From Streptomyces sp. NBC_00353 (GTDB taxonomy: Bacteria; Actinomycetota; Actinomycetes; Streptomycetales; Streptomycetaceae), in NCBI RefSeq assembly GCF_036108815.1, contig NZ_CP107985.1, positions 1,798,001 through 1,862,000 on the forward strand: a DNA stretch of 64,000 nucleotides. The letters run 5' to 3'. A program made the translations under genes and the position numbers. Of the stretch, positions 42,438 through 50,431 are shown piece by piece. How positions within the stretch are numbered: position 1 is the first letter of the stretch; every line of letters starts with the position of its first letter. The notes below the pieces were generated by a model, which saw only the letters and a program-made list of their open reading frames with translations, did no database searches and had not been told where the DNA came from.

Positions 42438-43421
42438 TCAGCTCGCCCGGGCTGCTTGCGCCAGCGTGCGGCACAGCGTGCGCTTGGCCAGCTCGATCTT
42501 GAAGTCGTTGTGCCCCTGCCCCACGGCGTCGCGCATCGCGGCCTCGGCGGCGGCGCGATAGGTGACCATCGTGGCGGGACGGCCGGTCAACGCGGTCTCC
42601 GCCTCGATGGACCGCCAGGGCTTGTGCGCCACACCGCCGAAAGCCACCCGCGCCTCACTGATGGCTCCCTGGTCGGTCGAGACCACAGTCGCCACGGAGA
42701 CCAGCGCGAACTCGTACGACGCCCGGTCTCGCACCTTCCGGTAGATCTGCCGGCCCGACGGGGGCGGGGGCAGGAGCACGCTCGTGATCATCTCGCGAGG
42801 ACGCAGCACGGTTTCGATGTGCGGCGTATCCCCCGGCAGCCGGTAGAAGTCTGCGATGGCGACGCGGCGTACCGACCCGTCGGCGTCGAGCAGCTCGATC
42901 TCCGCCTCCAGCGCGGTCATCGCGACGGCCATGTCCGAGGGGTGGGTGGCGATGCAGGAGTCGCTGACGCCGAGGAGGGCGTGAATCCGGTTGAACCCGC
43001 CGATCGCCGAGCATCCGGAGCCGGGATCCCGCTTGTTGCAGCCTGCAGCCGTGTCGTAGAAGTAGGGGCAGCGAGTGCGCTGCAACAGATTTCCCCCGGT
43101 GGACGCCTTGTTGCGCAGCTGGCCCGAGGCGCCGGCCACCAGCGCCTCCGACAGCACCGGATAGCGGGTACGCACTCGGGCGTCGGCGGCCACATCGGAA
43201 TTCGCCGCCTGGGCCCCGATGCGCAGTCCGCCGTCCGGGAGCTCCTCGATGTCCCGCAACGGAAGCCGACTGATGTCGACCAGATGGCTGGGCTTCTCGA
43301 TGTCGAGCTTCATCAGGTCGAGCAGATTGGTGCCGCCGCTGATGAACTTCGCGCCGGTTCTGGACACCGCAGCGACGGCGGCCTGTGCGTCAGTCGCTCG
43401 CTCGTACGTGAAGGACCTCAT
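42438..43421 (-). CDS. Xanthine dehydrogenase-family FAD subunit (PaoB-like)
   Basis: The 327-residue protein has the FAD-binding start FISGGTNLLDLMKLDIEKPS and ASTGGNLLQRTRCPYFYDTA. The cysteine-rich insertion CPYFYDTAAGCNKRDPGSGC with SAIGGFNRIHALLG is the one that in E. coli PaoB binds an extra [4Fe-4S] cluster; this distinguishes it from ordinary CO-dehydrogenase-like medium subunits. Its ATG overlaps the stop of the [2Fe-2S] subunit (ATGA), and it is followed 9 bp later by the large subunit. Confidence 0.92.
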   Translation of the reverse strand: MRSFTYERATDAQAAVAAVSRTGAKFISGGTNLLDLMKLDIEKPSHLVDISRLPLRDIEELPDGGLRIGAQAANSDVAADARVRTRYPVLSEALVAGASGQLRNKASTGGNLLQRTRCPYFYDTAAGCNKRDPGSGCSAIGGFNRIHALLGVSDSCIATHPSDMAVAMTALEAEIELLDADGSVRRVAIADFYRLPGDTPHIETVLRPREMITSVLLPPPPSGRQIYRKVRDRASYEFALVSVATVVSTDQGAISEARVAFGGVAHKPWRSIEAETALTGRPATMVTYRAAAEAAMRDAVGQGHNDFKIELAKRTLCRTLAQAARAS

Positions 43422-43990
43422 TCCGGGCCTCCCGCCGCGATGCCGCGGATGGCCGCGACGATATTGGGATAGGCGGCGCACCGACAGATGTTGCCGCTCA
43501 TCCGCTCGCGGATCTCCTCATCGGTCAACGCGATCCGCGGCGAGGCCACGTCAGCGGTGGCGTGGCTGGGCCAGCCCGCCTCCACCTCGGCGAGCATCCC
43601 GACGGCCGAACAGATCTGGCCTGGAGTGCAGTAGCCACACTGGAAGCCGTCACGCTCGACGAAGGCGCGTTGCATGGGGTGCAGGCCATCGGGATCGCCC
43701 AGGCCTTCGATCGTCACGATCTCGTCGTCCTCGTGCATCACGGCGAGCGTCAAACAGGAGTTGACGCGCCGGCCGTTGATCAGCACCGTGCAGGCGCCGC
43801 ACTGCCCGTGATCACACCCCTTCTTGGTCCCGCTCAGGCGCAGATGCTCGCGCAGCGCGTCGAGCAGCGAGGTCCGTGGATCCACCTCGAGCCGTCGCAT
43901 CTGATCGTTGACGTTCAACTCGATCGCCGACAGTTGGACCATCTCGCCCTGGCTCCGCCCCGCGGCGCCCGTACCCGAATCACTCACCAC
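43418..43990 (-). CDS. Xanthine dehydrogenase-family [2Fe-2S] subunit (PaoA-like)
   Basis: The product of about 190 residues has a plant-type ferredoxin cluster (GTKKGCDHGQCGACTVLING plus the later SCLTLA cysteine) and a second helical cluster domain (FQCGYCTPGQICSAVGML, SGNICRCAAYPNIVAAI). It passes electrons from the molybdenum site to FAD. GTG 43990 (or 43987) is chosen for its GGAAGG ribosome site; the upstream ATG at 44041 has none. It is first in a three-gene operon. Confidence 0.92.
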   Translation of the reverse strand: MVSDSGTGAAGRSQGEMVQLSAIELNVNDQMRRLEVDPRTSLLDALREHLRLSGTKKGCDHGQCGACTVLINGRRVNSCLTLAVMHEDDEIVTIEGLGDPDGLHPMQRAFVERDGFQCGYCTPGQICSAVGMLAEVEAGWPSHATADVASPRIALTDEEIRERMSGNICRCAAYPNIVAAIRGIAAGGPE

Positions 43991-44301
43991 AGCCCGCCTT
44001 CCTCGCTGGGTGCGAGTGTCACCCTGGACATGCGTCGCCACTGTGGGGCGCGCTCCTCCTCAAGGTCTCGCAGAAACCGTCGCACCGCTCGTCGGAAGGC
44101 GGCCGACCGCGCCCGCAGGGTTCCCGGTGCCGCAACCCGCTCGGCCGGGCGCTCCTGCGCGGCAGCCCGGCGAGCATCCGCGCAGGAATCCGGTGAACCG
44201 GCGCCGGGCGGCGAAGATGCTCTCGAATCAGCCGGGTGGCGGAGTGCCGTGAAGACCGACCAGGGTCGACGAGCCGGTCTTCGGGATCCGCGATCTGCTT
44301 C
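43991..44301. other. Intergenic, no recognised gene
   Basis: 311 bp between the oxidoreductase operon start and the kinase stop codon, both on the minus strand. Nothing recognisable; it must hold the oxidoreductase promoter and the end of the galactose operon transcript. Confidence 0.5.
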
Positions 44302-45291
44302 TCAGCGCAGCGGAGAGTCGATGGTGGCGGCGCGCCACGTCTCCTCGTCGGCGTCGAGCAGCGCGGCGATGACGGCGGGGTCCGGCAGGGGGCCGTGATC
44401 GGCGACGACCCGGAGGGCCGAGGCCGCAGTCAGATGGCCCAGGCGCAGGGAGCGCTCCACGGGCAGCTGCCGCAGCAGGCCGCTGAGGAATCCGGCGGCG
44501 AAGGCGTCGCCGGCGCCGACCGGCTCGACCACGCGGACGGTCAGGGCGGGCACACTGTGGGCGTCCGGGCCGACGAAGGCCGTGGCCGCGCGGGCCCCGT
44601 CCTTGACGACGAGGATGCGGGGGCCGGGAAGGAGGTCACGGACCGCGCGGGCGTCGGTGAGCGCCTCTCCCCACAGGTCCTGGGCCTCGTCGAGGCCGAC
44701 GAGCACGATGTCGGCCCGGTCCGCGAGGGGCCGCAGGATGTCGGCGGCGGACCGGCCGGTCCAGAGGGCGGGGCGGTGGTTGACGTCGAAGCTGACGCTG
44801 TAGGAGCGGTCGGGGCGCAGTGCCCGCTCGACGAGCGCGTGGCAGCCGGAGGACAGGGCGGGGGTGATTCCGCTGAGGTGGAGGAGTGCGGCGTCCGCCA
44901 CGGCGGGGTCGTCGAGGAGTTCGGGGGTGAGGGCCGAGGCGGCGGATCCGCGGCGGTGGTAGTGGACGCGGGTGCCGTTCCCGCCGGGGTCCTTCAGGAG
45001 CAGTCCGGTGGGCCGGTCCGGGTCGGTCCGGACGCCACTGATGTCGACGCCGCCCGCGGCGACCCGCTCACGGACACGCCGGCCGAAGGGATCGTCGCCG
45101 AGCGCGGACACCCATCGGGCGGGGATGCCGTGGTCGGCGAGGTACAGAGCGACGTTCGACTCGGCGCCCGCGATGTCGACCCGGAGAAGGTCCGCGGCAT
45201 CGAGCGGGCCGAGGGGTTCGGGGGCGAGGGCGGCCATGGTCTCGCCGACGCAGACCACGGGGCCGGGGCGCAGCGGCCGGGGGGTGCTCAT
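44302..45291 (-). CDS. PfkB-family sugar kinase, probable 2-keto-3-deoxygalactonate/gluconate kinase
   Basis: The 329-residue protein has the PfkB start VVCVGETMAALAPEPLG, substrate segment AGAESNVALYLADHGIPARW, and C-terminal signature VVEPVGAGDAFAAGFLSGLL with the catalytic aspartate. GETMAALAP and the AGAESNVA pattern fit KdgK-type kinases acting on 2-keto-3-deoxy-sugar acids. It would phosphorylate the product of the galactonate dehydratase to the substrate of the aldolase. It is the last gene of the operon, 10 bp after the SMP-30 gene, with AGGAGA before ATG 45291. Confidence 0.9.
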   Translation of the reverse strand: MSTPRPLRPGPVVCVGETMAALAPEPLGPLDAADLLRVDIAGAESNVALYLADHGIPARWVSALGDDPFGRRVRERVAAGGVDISGVRTDPDRPTGLLLKDPGGNGTRVHYHRRGSAASALTPELLDDPAVADAALLHLSGITPALSSGCHALVERALRPDRSYSVSFDVNHRPALWTGRSAADILRPLADRADIVLVGLDEAQDLWGEALTDARAVRDLLPGPRILVVKDGARAATAFVGPDAHSVPALTVRVVEPVGAGDAFAAGFLSGLLRQLPVERSLRLGHLTAASALRVVADHGPLPDPAVIAALLDADEETWRAATIDSPLR

Positions 45292-45301
45292 GGTGGGTCT
45301 C

Positions 45302-46204
45302 CTAGCGGGTGTCGGCGAAGACCGCGGTGGTGTCTGCGGTGCCCGCCGGGCGGTACGGCGCGGCGGGCGCCCCGGGTATGGCCACGCGCGAAGCGAAGAC
45401 GGCGCCGTCGAGCGGACCCGGATCGGGCAGGCCGATACGGGCACTGGTGACAAGAAGGGTGCGGCCGTCGGGGCCGCCGAGGCAGAGTCCGGCAGGCTGG
45501 GCGGCGGCCAGTTCCACGATCCGGTCGAGGGCGCCGTCGGGGTGGTAGCGGTGGACCTGTCCGGTGCCCCAGACGGCGGTCCACAGCCCGCCGTCGACGT
45601 CGGCCGTCATGCCGTCCGGGCTGCCGGAACCGAGGGTGACGAAGGGACGGGGCTCGCCCAGGTCGCCGGTGGCGGGGTCGACGGGGTAACGCCGGATGAT
45701 GCCGCGGGCGCTGTCGGCGAGGTACATGACGGTGCCGTCGGCGGTGAAGGCCGGGCCGTTCGGGACCGTGATGTCCCGCAGCACGCGGGTGACTCGGCCG
45801 TCGCGGTCCACGCGGTAGAGCGAGCCCGCGTCCTCGGTCGCCTCGTAGGCCATGCTGCCGGCCCAGAAGCGGCCGTGCGGGTCGGCGACGCCGTCGTTCA
45901 TCCGCATCGGCACCGGGGCATCGTCCTCGGGGCGTGCGATCCAGTCGACGCGTCCGGCGTCGTCGATACGGCAGATGCCGGTACCCGCCGCCGCGATCCA
46001 GTGGCCGGGGCGTCCTTCGACAGGGGCCACCGCACCCAGTGGAAAGGGCAGTTGCGCGATCAGTCCGAACGGTGCGGCGGGGTCGTCGGGGGCGGACAGC
46101 AACCGCCCGGAGAGGATGTCGGTCAGGACCGCGCGGCCGTCCGTCCACCGGATGCCCTCGCCGAGTTCGAGTCGGTCGATCCCGTGGACCGTGGGCGTGG
46201 TCAC
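45302..46204 (-). CDS. SMP-30/gluconolactonase family lactonase
   Basis: The 300-residue beta-propeller protein has ELGEGIRWTDGRAVLTDILS, MRMNDGVADPHGRFWAGSMA (metal-binding Asn/Asp region), VPNGPAFTADGTVMYLADSA and GSPDGMTADVDGGLWTAVWG, the SMP-30 signature. It would open the sugar-acid lactone (here galactonolactone) made by the operon's dehydrogenase. Its GTG overlaps the stop of the aldolase gene by 4 nt (GTGA), indicating translational coupling. Confidence 0.92.
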   Translation of the reverse strand: MTTPTVHGIDRLELGEGIRWTDGRAVLTDILSGRLLSAPDDPAAPFGLIAQLPFPLGAVAPVEGRPGHWIAAAGTGICRIDDAGRVDWIARPEDDAPVPMRMNDGVADPHGRFWAGSMAYEATEDAGSLYRVDRDGRVTRVLRDITVPNGPAFTADGTVMYLADSARGIIRRYPVDPATGDLGEPRPFVTLGSGSPDGMTADVDGGLWTAVWGTGQVHRYHPDGALDRIVELAAAQPAGLCLGGPDGRTLLVTSARIGLPDPGPLDGAVFASRVAIPGAPAAPYRPAGTADTTAVFADTR

Positions 46205-46836
46205 GGGCGGGGCTCCGGACGGACGACGTCCAAAAACTCCCGTGCGCGCTCGCGAAGGCCGGCCAGGCTGCCTCCGCCGGCCGCGTCCGCGATCAGGGGC
46301 GAGCCGACGCCGACGGCCGTGGCCCCGCTCCGCAGATAGTCGGCGGCGGCCCGGGCGTCCACTCCCCCGACGGGCACGAAGGGCAGGTCGGGGAAGGGGC
46401 CGCGCAGATCCCGCAGATATCCGGGGCCTCCGGCGCTTCCGGCGGGGAAGAGCTTGAGGGCGTCGGCCCCGAGGCGCAGCGCCTGGAGGACGTCGGTCGG
46501 TGTCATGACGCCCGCGAGCACGGGGAGCCCGAGCTCCCTGCCGGTGGCGATGCCGTCGCTGACCGCCGGGGTGACCAGGAACGCGGCTCCGGCCCGGTGG
46601 GCGGCCCGCGCGTCGTCGGCGGTGAGGACGGTGCCCGCGCCGAGGGTGGCGTCCGGGCCGAGCGCGGCGCGGGCCCGGGAGATGACGTCGAGGGCGTCCC
46701 GCCCGCTGAGGGACACCTCGACGAGTGTGACGCCCTCCTCCGCGAGAGTGAGGACGGTCTTGAGTGCGGCATCCGGGTCGCTGCCGCGGACGATGGCTAG
46801 CAGCCGGTGCGCGCGCAGCGCGGTGAGCAGGTCCAT
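46201..46836 (-). CDS. KHG/KDPG-type aldolase, probable 2-keto-3-deoxy-6-phosphogalactonate aldolase
   Basis: The 211-residue protein has the class I aldolase marks: RLLAIVRGSDPDAALKTV, catalytic glutamate E40 in VTLVEVSLSGRDAL, GAGTVLTADDA and the Schiff-base lysine K128 in LGADALKLFPAGS, then FVPVGGVDARAAADYL. It cleaves the 6-phospho-2-keto-3-deoxy acid to pyruvate and glyceraldehyde-3-phosphate. Placement between the DgoD-type dehydratase and the kinase favours the galactonate series (DgoA role), though the family also includes Eda. Confidence 0.92.
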   Translation of the reverse strand: MDLLTALRAHRLLAIVRGSDPDAALKTVLTLAEEGVTLVEVSLSGRDALDVISRARAALGPDATLGAGTVLTADDARAAHRAGAAFLVTPAVSDGIATGRELGLPVLAGVMTPTDVLQALRLGADALKLFPAGSAGGPGYLRDLRGPFPDLPFVPVGGVDARAAADYLRSGATAVGVGSPLIADAAGGGSLAGLRERAREFLDVVRPEPRP

Positions 46837-46862
46837 CGGGCATCCCTTTCTGTTGCTGGGGT

Positions 46863-47660
46863 TCAGGAGCGGCGGTTCGCGGTGATCGTGAGCCGCCAGG
46901 TGACCTCGCCGGACGCGGGCACGACGGCCGTGTCGCCGTCGTGCGCCGCCGTGCGGTCGAAGACGCGGCCGAGCAGGGGCTCCACGCCGACCGAGCGGTA
47001 CGGCGCGCCTTGGGGAAAGCCACCGAGGTTGCGCCACAGGGCGATGGAAACCGGTTGGCCGGGGGCCTCGACGGACAGGTGGAGTGTGTCCTGGCCGTCG
47101 TGTACGGATACGTGCGGGGCGAGGACGACTGCGCCGACGGCGGTCCCGTCGTCCGGTCCGAGCCGGTCCAACGGGATGCCGTTGACGCGCGGCCAGGTGC
47201 CGGTGACCCAGCGCGCGCCCTCGTCCGGATACAGCCGGGTCACGGCGGGGCCCTCGACGCCGATCCGGGCGGCCCGGGACAGGTCCAGCAGGGCGTGCGC
47301 GGCCCAGACGAAGCGGTAGCCCGGTTCGGCGGTGAGCGTGTAGTCGGCGATCGCCGCCCCCGCGTCCGAACCGAGACGGCGGGTCAGTCGGAACTCGGGG
47401 CACTCCACGACGTCGCGGTGCCCGTCCCGCCGCCACGGCCGCGACCAGGCGTCCCCGTGGTCGGGGAGCCCGCGCACCGTGGGCAGGCACTCCTCCAGCC
47501 CTCCGGCGTCGGCGAACACGTCTCCGGGCACGACGCGGGCGCGGCGCGGCTCGTCGCGGTGCCAGAGCCATTCGCGGCCGCCGGCCGTCAGCGAGGTCCA
47601 GCGTCCGCCGTGCCCGGGGTCGGTGGCGACGGACACCGGGAGCCGGATGCCGCTCACCAT
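46863..47660 (-). CDS. Aldose 1-epimerase-like protein (mutarotase)
   Basis: The 265-residue protein has a galactose-mutarotase-like beta-sandwich pattern: TDPGHGGRWTSLTAGGREWL near the start, GGLEECLPTVRG, the histidine region FVWAAHALLDLS, and the end VSIALWRNLGGFPQGAPYRS with VGVEPLLGR (glutamate). It would interconvert sugar anomers ahead of the dehydrogenase. Its start overlaps the dehydratase stop by 7 nt (ATGGTGA; GTG 47657 gives a 4-nt overlap). Divergence from classical GalM makes the activity less certain. Confidence 0.82.
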   Translation of the reverse strand: MVSGIRLPVSVATDPGHGGRWTSLTAGGREWLWHRDEPRRARVVPGDVFADAGGLEECLPTVRGLPDHGDAWSRPWRRDGHRDVVECPEFRLTRRLGSDAGAAIADYTLTAEPGYRFVWAAHALLDLSRAARIGVEGPAVTRLYPDEGARWVTGTWPRVNGIPLDRLGPDDGTAVGAVVLAPHVSVHDGQDTLHLSVEAPGQPVSIALWRNLGGFPQGAPYRSVGVEPLLGRVFDRTAAHDGDTAVVPASGEVTWRLTITANRRS

Positions 47661-48799
47661 TCGGCGAAGGAGCCGTCGGCGTGTCGCCACACGGGGTTGC
47701 GCCAGTTGTGGCCCGAGCGGTCGGCCGCGCGGACGGCGTCCTCGTCGACGGTGATGCCGAGGCCGGGCAGTTCGGTGCGGTGCGCCTGGCCGTCGACGAA
47801 GCGGAAGGGCTCGGTGTCGACCACGTACGACAGCAGGTCGGCGTCCTTGTTGTAGTGGATGCCGCGGCTCTGCTCCTGGATCAGGAAGTTGGGCGTGGCG
47901 AAGGCGACCTGGAGGCTGGCGGCCAGCGCGATGGGCCCGAGCGGGCAGTGCGGTGCCAGGTGGGCCCCGAAGGTCTCGGCGAGCGAGGCGATCCGGGTGA
48001 CCTCGGATATCCCGCCGGCGTGCGACAGGTCCGGCTGGGCCACGGCGATGCCCGCGGTCAGTGCCGGGAGGAATTCGGCGCGTCCGTAGAGCCTTTCACC
48101 GGTGGCGAGCGGGACGGACGACGCGGCGACCAGCCCCGCGAGCAGGTGCGCCTGATCGGGCAGCACGGGTTCCTCGACGAACAGCGGGTGCAGCGGCTCT
48201 ATCTCGTGCAGGACACGGCGTGCGTTGGCGGCGCTGAACCGGCCGTGGAAGTCGACGGCGACGTCCCGGTGCGGACCGAGTGCCTCGCGGGCCGCCGCCA
48301 CCCGCTCGACGACGGCGGCCGTCTCGGCGGGGCTGGTGAGCGGCGGAGTGCGCCCGGCGGCGTTCATCTTGACGGCGGTGAAGCCTGCCTCGACCTGGGC
48401 GGTGATCTCGTCCTTGAGCCGAGCGGGTTCGTCGCCGCCCACCCAGGCGTACACCCGGACCGTGTCGCGGACAGGCCCGCCGAGCAGGGTGTGCACCGGC
48501 ACGCCCAGGGTGCGGCCGGCGATGTCCCACAGGGCCTGGTCGAGGCCGGCCACGGCGCTCGAGAGCACGGGCCCTCCCCGGTAGAAACCGCCCTTGCTCA
48601 GCACCTGCCAGTGGTCCTGGATGCGCAGCGGATCCTGGCCGACGAGGTGTTCGGCCAGGACCTCGACGGCGGCTCGCACCACCTCGGCCCGGCCCTCGAC
48701 CACCGGTTCGCCCCAGCCGACCACACCCTCGTCGGTCTCGATCCGGCAGAACAGCCAGCGGGGCGGGATGAGGAAGGTCTCGACACGCGCGATCTTCAC
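47654..48799 (-). CDS. dgoD: D-galactonate dehydratase-type enolase superfamily enzyme
   Basis: The 381-residue protein follows DgoD from end to end: FCRIETDEGVVGWGEPVVEG, GGFYRGGPVLSSAVAGLDQA, LWDIAGRTLGVPVHTLLGG, then metal ligands in VDFHGR, FVEEPV and ATGERL, the catalytic histidine in LAPHCPLGPIALAASLQ, and the diagnostic QEQSRGIHYNKDADLLSYV and end NWRNPVWRHADGSFAEW. It removes water from D-galactonate to give 2-keto-3-deoxygalactonate. GTG 48799 overlaps the GntR gene stop (GTGA). This is the key evidence for the pathway. Confidence 0.93.
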   Translation of the reverse strand: MKIARVETFLIPPRWLFCRIETDEGVVGWGEPVVEGRAEVVRAAVEVLAEHLVGQDPLRIQDHWQVLSKGGFYRGGPVLSSAVAGLDQALWDIAGRTLGVPVHTLLGGPVRDTVRVYAWVGGDEPARLKDEITAQVEAGFTAVKMNAAGRTPPLTSPAETAAVVERVAAAREALGPHRDVAVDFHGRFSAANARRVLHEIEPLHPLFVEEPVLPDQAHLLAGLVAASSVPLATGERLYGRAEFLPALTAGIAVAQPDLSHAGGISEVTRIASLAETFGAHLAPHCPLGPIALAASLQVAFATPNFLIQEQSRGIHYNKDADLLSYVVDTEPFRFVDGQAHRTELPGLGITVDEDAVRAADRSGHNWRNPVWRHADGSFAEW

Positions 48800-49557
48800 T
48801 TTGCCTGGCCGTCCTTCGCTTCGGCGGAGCCGTCCGCGCTCTCGGCCCCGTGCGGGCCGCTGACCTTGTCCAGGTCGCGCATCGCCTGGTCGAGCAGGGC
48901 GCGCATGGCGCGCTCGGCGGCGTCCGGATCCCGGTCCCGTACGGCATCGAGAACGGCCCGGTGGCTGGGCACGGGGTCCTCGCTGTGCGGCGCGCTGTGC
49001 ACGATCTGGTCGCGCTGGGCGAGGCCCGACTCGATGACCATCTCCATGCGTTCCAGCAGTTCGTTGTGGGTGGCCGCCAGCAGCGCCCGGTGGAAGGCGA
49101 GGTCGGACTCGACGGCGTGACTCGCGCTGCCCTCCTCGCCCATGGCGGCCAGCGCCGCCTCCAGCGCTTCGAGGTCGGCGTCGGTACGGCGGGTCGCGGC
49201 CAGCCGGACGGCGGCCGGTTCGATGATGCCGCGAACCTCGCCGAGGTTGCGCAGCAGCGCGAGGTCGGCGCCGGTTCCGTTGCTCTCGGAGAACTGCCAC
49301 CGCAGGACATCGGCGTCGAGCAGATTCCAGTTGGCGCGCGGCCGCACGAAGGTGCCGCGCTTCTGGCGGGCGTCCACCATGCCCTTGGCCGCGAGGACCT
49401 TCAGCGATTCGCGCAGGGCCGTCAGGCTGACGTCCAGCTCGCTCTGCAGGGCCGCCATGTCGAGCGTCGCTCCCTCGGGGATCTCGCCGCTGAGCACCCG
49501 GCGGGCGAGGGTCTCCACGGTCTGGCCGTGCACTCCGCGGCGCGCGTATGGCGTCAT
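48796..49557 (-). CDS. GntR-family (FadR/FCD) regulator, DgoR-like
   Basis: The 253-residue protein has an N-terminal winged helix (TVETLARRVLSGEIPEGATL, LQSELDVSLTALRESLKVLA, KGMVDARQKRGTFVRPR) and an all-helical FCD ligand domain (ESDLAFHRALLAATHNELLE and DQIVHSAPHSEDPVPSHRAV with metal-type histidines). DgoR of E. coli is of the same class and responds to galactonate. Being inside the operon it probably autoregulates it. An AAAGG lies 7 nt before ATG 49557. The last 20 residues are polar and variable. Confidence 0.92.
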   Translation of the reverse strand: MTPYARRGVHGQTVETLARRVLSGEIPEGATLDMAALQSELDVSLTALRESLKVLAAKGMVDARQKRGTFVRPRANWNLLDADVLRWQFSESNGTGADLALLRNLGEVRGIIEPAAVRLAATRRTDADLEALEAALAAMGEEGSASHAVESDLAFHRALLAATHNELLERMEMVIESGLAQRDQIVHSAPHSEDPVPSHRAVLDAVRDRDPDAAERAMRALLDQAMRDLDKVSGPHGAESADGSAEAKDGQAK

Positions 49558-49614
49558 GTGTTTGCCTTTCTTGCTGGTCGGTCGGGGGCTGGGGTGGCGG
49601 GCCGGCCGGGCCCG

Positions 49615-50373
49615 TCAGGCGGACGCTTTGACGACGCTCCAGCCGCCGTCCACGAGCAGGCTCGATCCGGTGATGTACGAGGCTTCGTCGGCGGCGAGGA
49701 AGGCCACGGCTGCGGCGACCTCCTCGGGGGTGCCGAAGCGGCGGGCCGCGGTCTCCTCGACGCTCAACTCACGCTCGTGCTGCGGCACCCTGTCCCACGC
49801 GGCGGTGAGGATGGGCCCCGGCAGCACGGCGTTGACCCGTACCTGCGGGCCGTACTCGACCGCGAGCTGTCCGCACAACGAGAGCAGTGCGCCTTTGCTC
49901 GCCGCGTACGCCGGGTGGCCGGGGATGCCGCGGTGGGCGTGCACGGAGGAGGTGAGCACCACGGCCCCCCGGTGGTCGCGCAGATCGGGCAGCGCCGCCC
50001 TGAAGCCGAGGAAGGCCCCGGTGAGGTTGACGGACAGCTGCCGTTCCCAGGAGGCGAGCGTCATCTCGTGGGCGGGCAGCACCTGCACCGTAAAGGCGTT
50101 GCTGACCAGCACGTTGACGGGTCCGAAGGTGTGGGCGGCGTCCATCACCCGCTGCCAGTCCTCCTCCTGCGCGACATCGGTGGCGACGAAGACGGCCTTC
50201 GCGCCGTCCTTGCGGAGCCGCGCCGTCGTGTCCTCGCCGCGTTCGGCGTCGATGTCGGCGAGGACGACGGCCGCACCCTCGGCGGCGAGGCGCGCCGCGG
50301 TGGCCGCCCCGATGCCCGAGGCGGCGCCGGTGACTACGGCAACACGGTTGGTGAAGCGGGCCGCTGGGTTCAT
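49615..50373 (-). CDS. SDR-family sugar 1-dehydrogenase, probable galactose dehydrogenase
   Basis: The 252-residue SDR has the cofactor loop VVTGAASGIGAATAARL, an acidic residue after strand 2 (LADIDAERG) favouring NAD+, the SVNLTGAFLGF motif, catalytic serine in VVLTSSVHAH, the tyrosine/lysine pair in HPAYAASKGALL and C-terminal ITGSSLLVDGGW. The family includes glucose, galactose and L-fucose 1-dehydrogenases. In this operon the likely reaction is D-galactose to galactonolactone, the entry step of the oxidative route. Galactose specificity is inferred from neighbours. Confidence 0.88.
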   Translation of the reverse strand: MNPAARFTNRVAVVTGAASGIGAATAARLAAEGAAVVLADIDAERGEDTTARLRKDGAKAVFVATDVAQEEDWQRVMDAAHTFGPVNVLVSNAFTVQVLPAHEMTLASWERQLSVNLTGAFLGFRAALPDLRDHRGAVVLTSSVHAHRGIPGHPAYAASKGALLSLCGQLAVEYGPQVRVNAVLPGPILTAAWDRVPQHERELSVEETAARRFGTPEEVAAAVAFLAADEASYITGSSLLVDGGWSVVKASA

Positions 50374-50431
50374 GGGGCGGTTCGTCTCCTGTCCGAGGGT
50401 GGTGGTGAGAGTGCAGATTCTGTCGCTGTCG

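Noticed and set aside
39942..43472. Very long plus-strand open frame (1176 codons) over the molybdenum oxidoreductase genes
   Set aside because: It is antisense to three genes with full family motifs, has arginine/valine/glycine-rich low-complexity composition and no ribosome site; such shadows are usual at this GC content.
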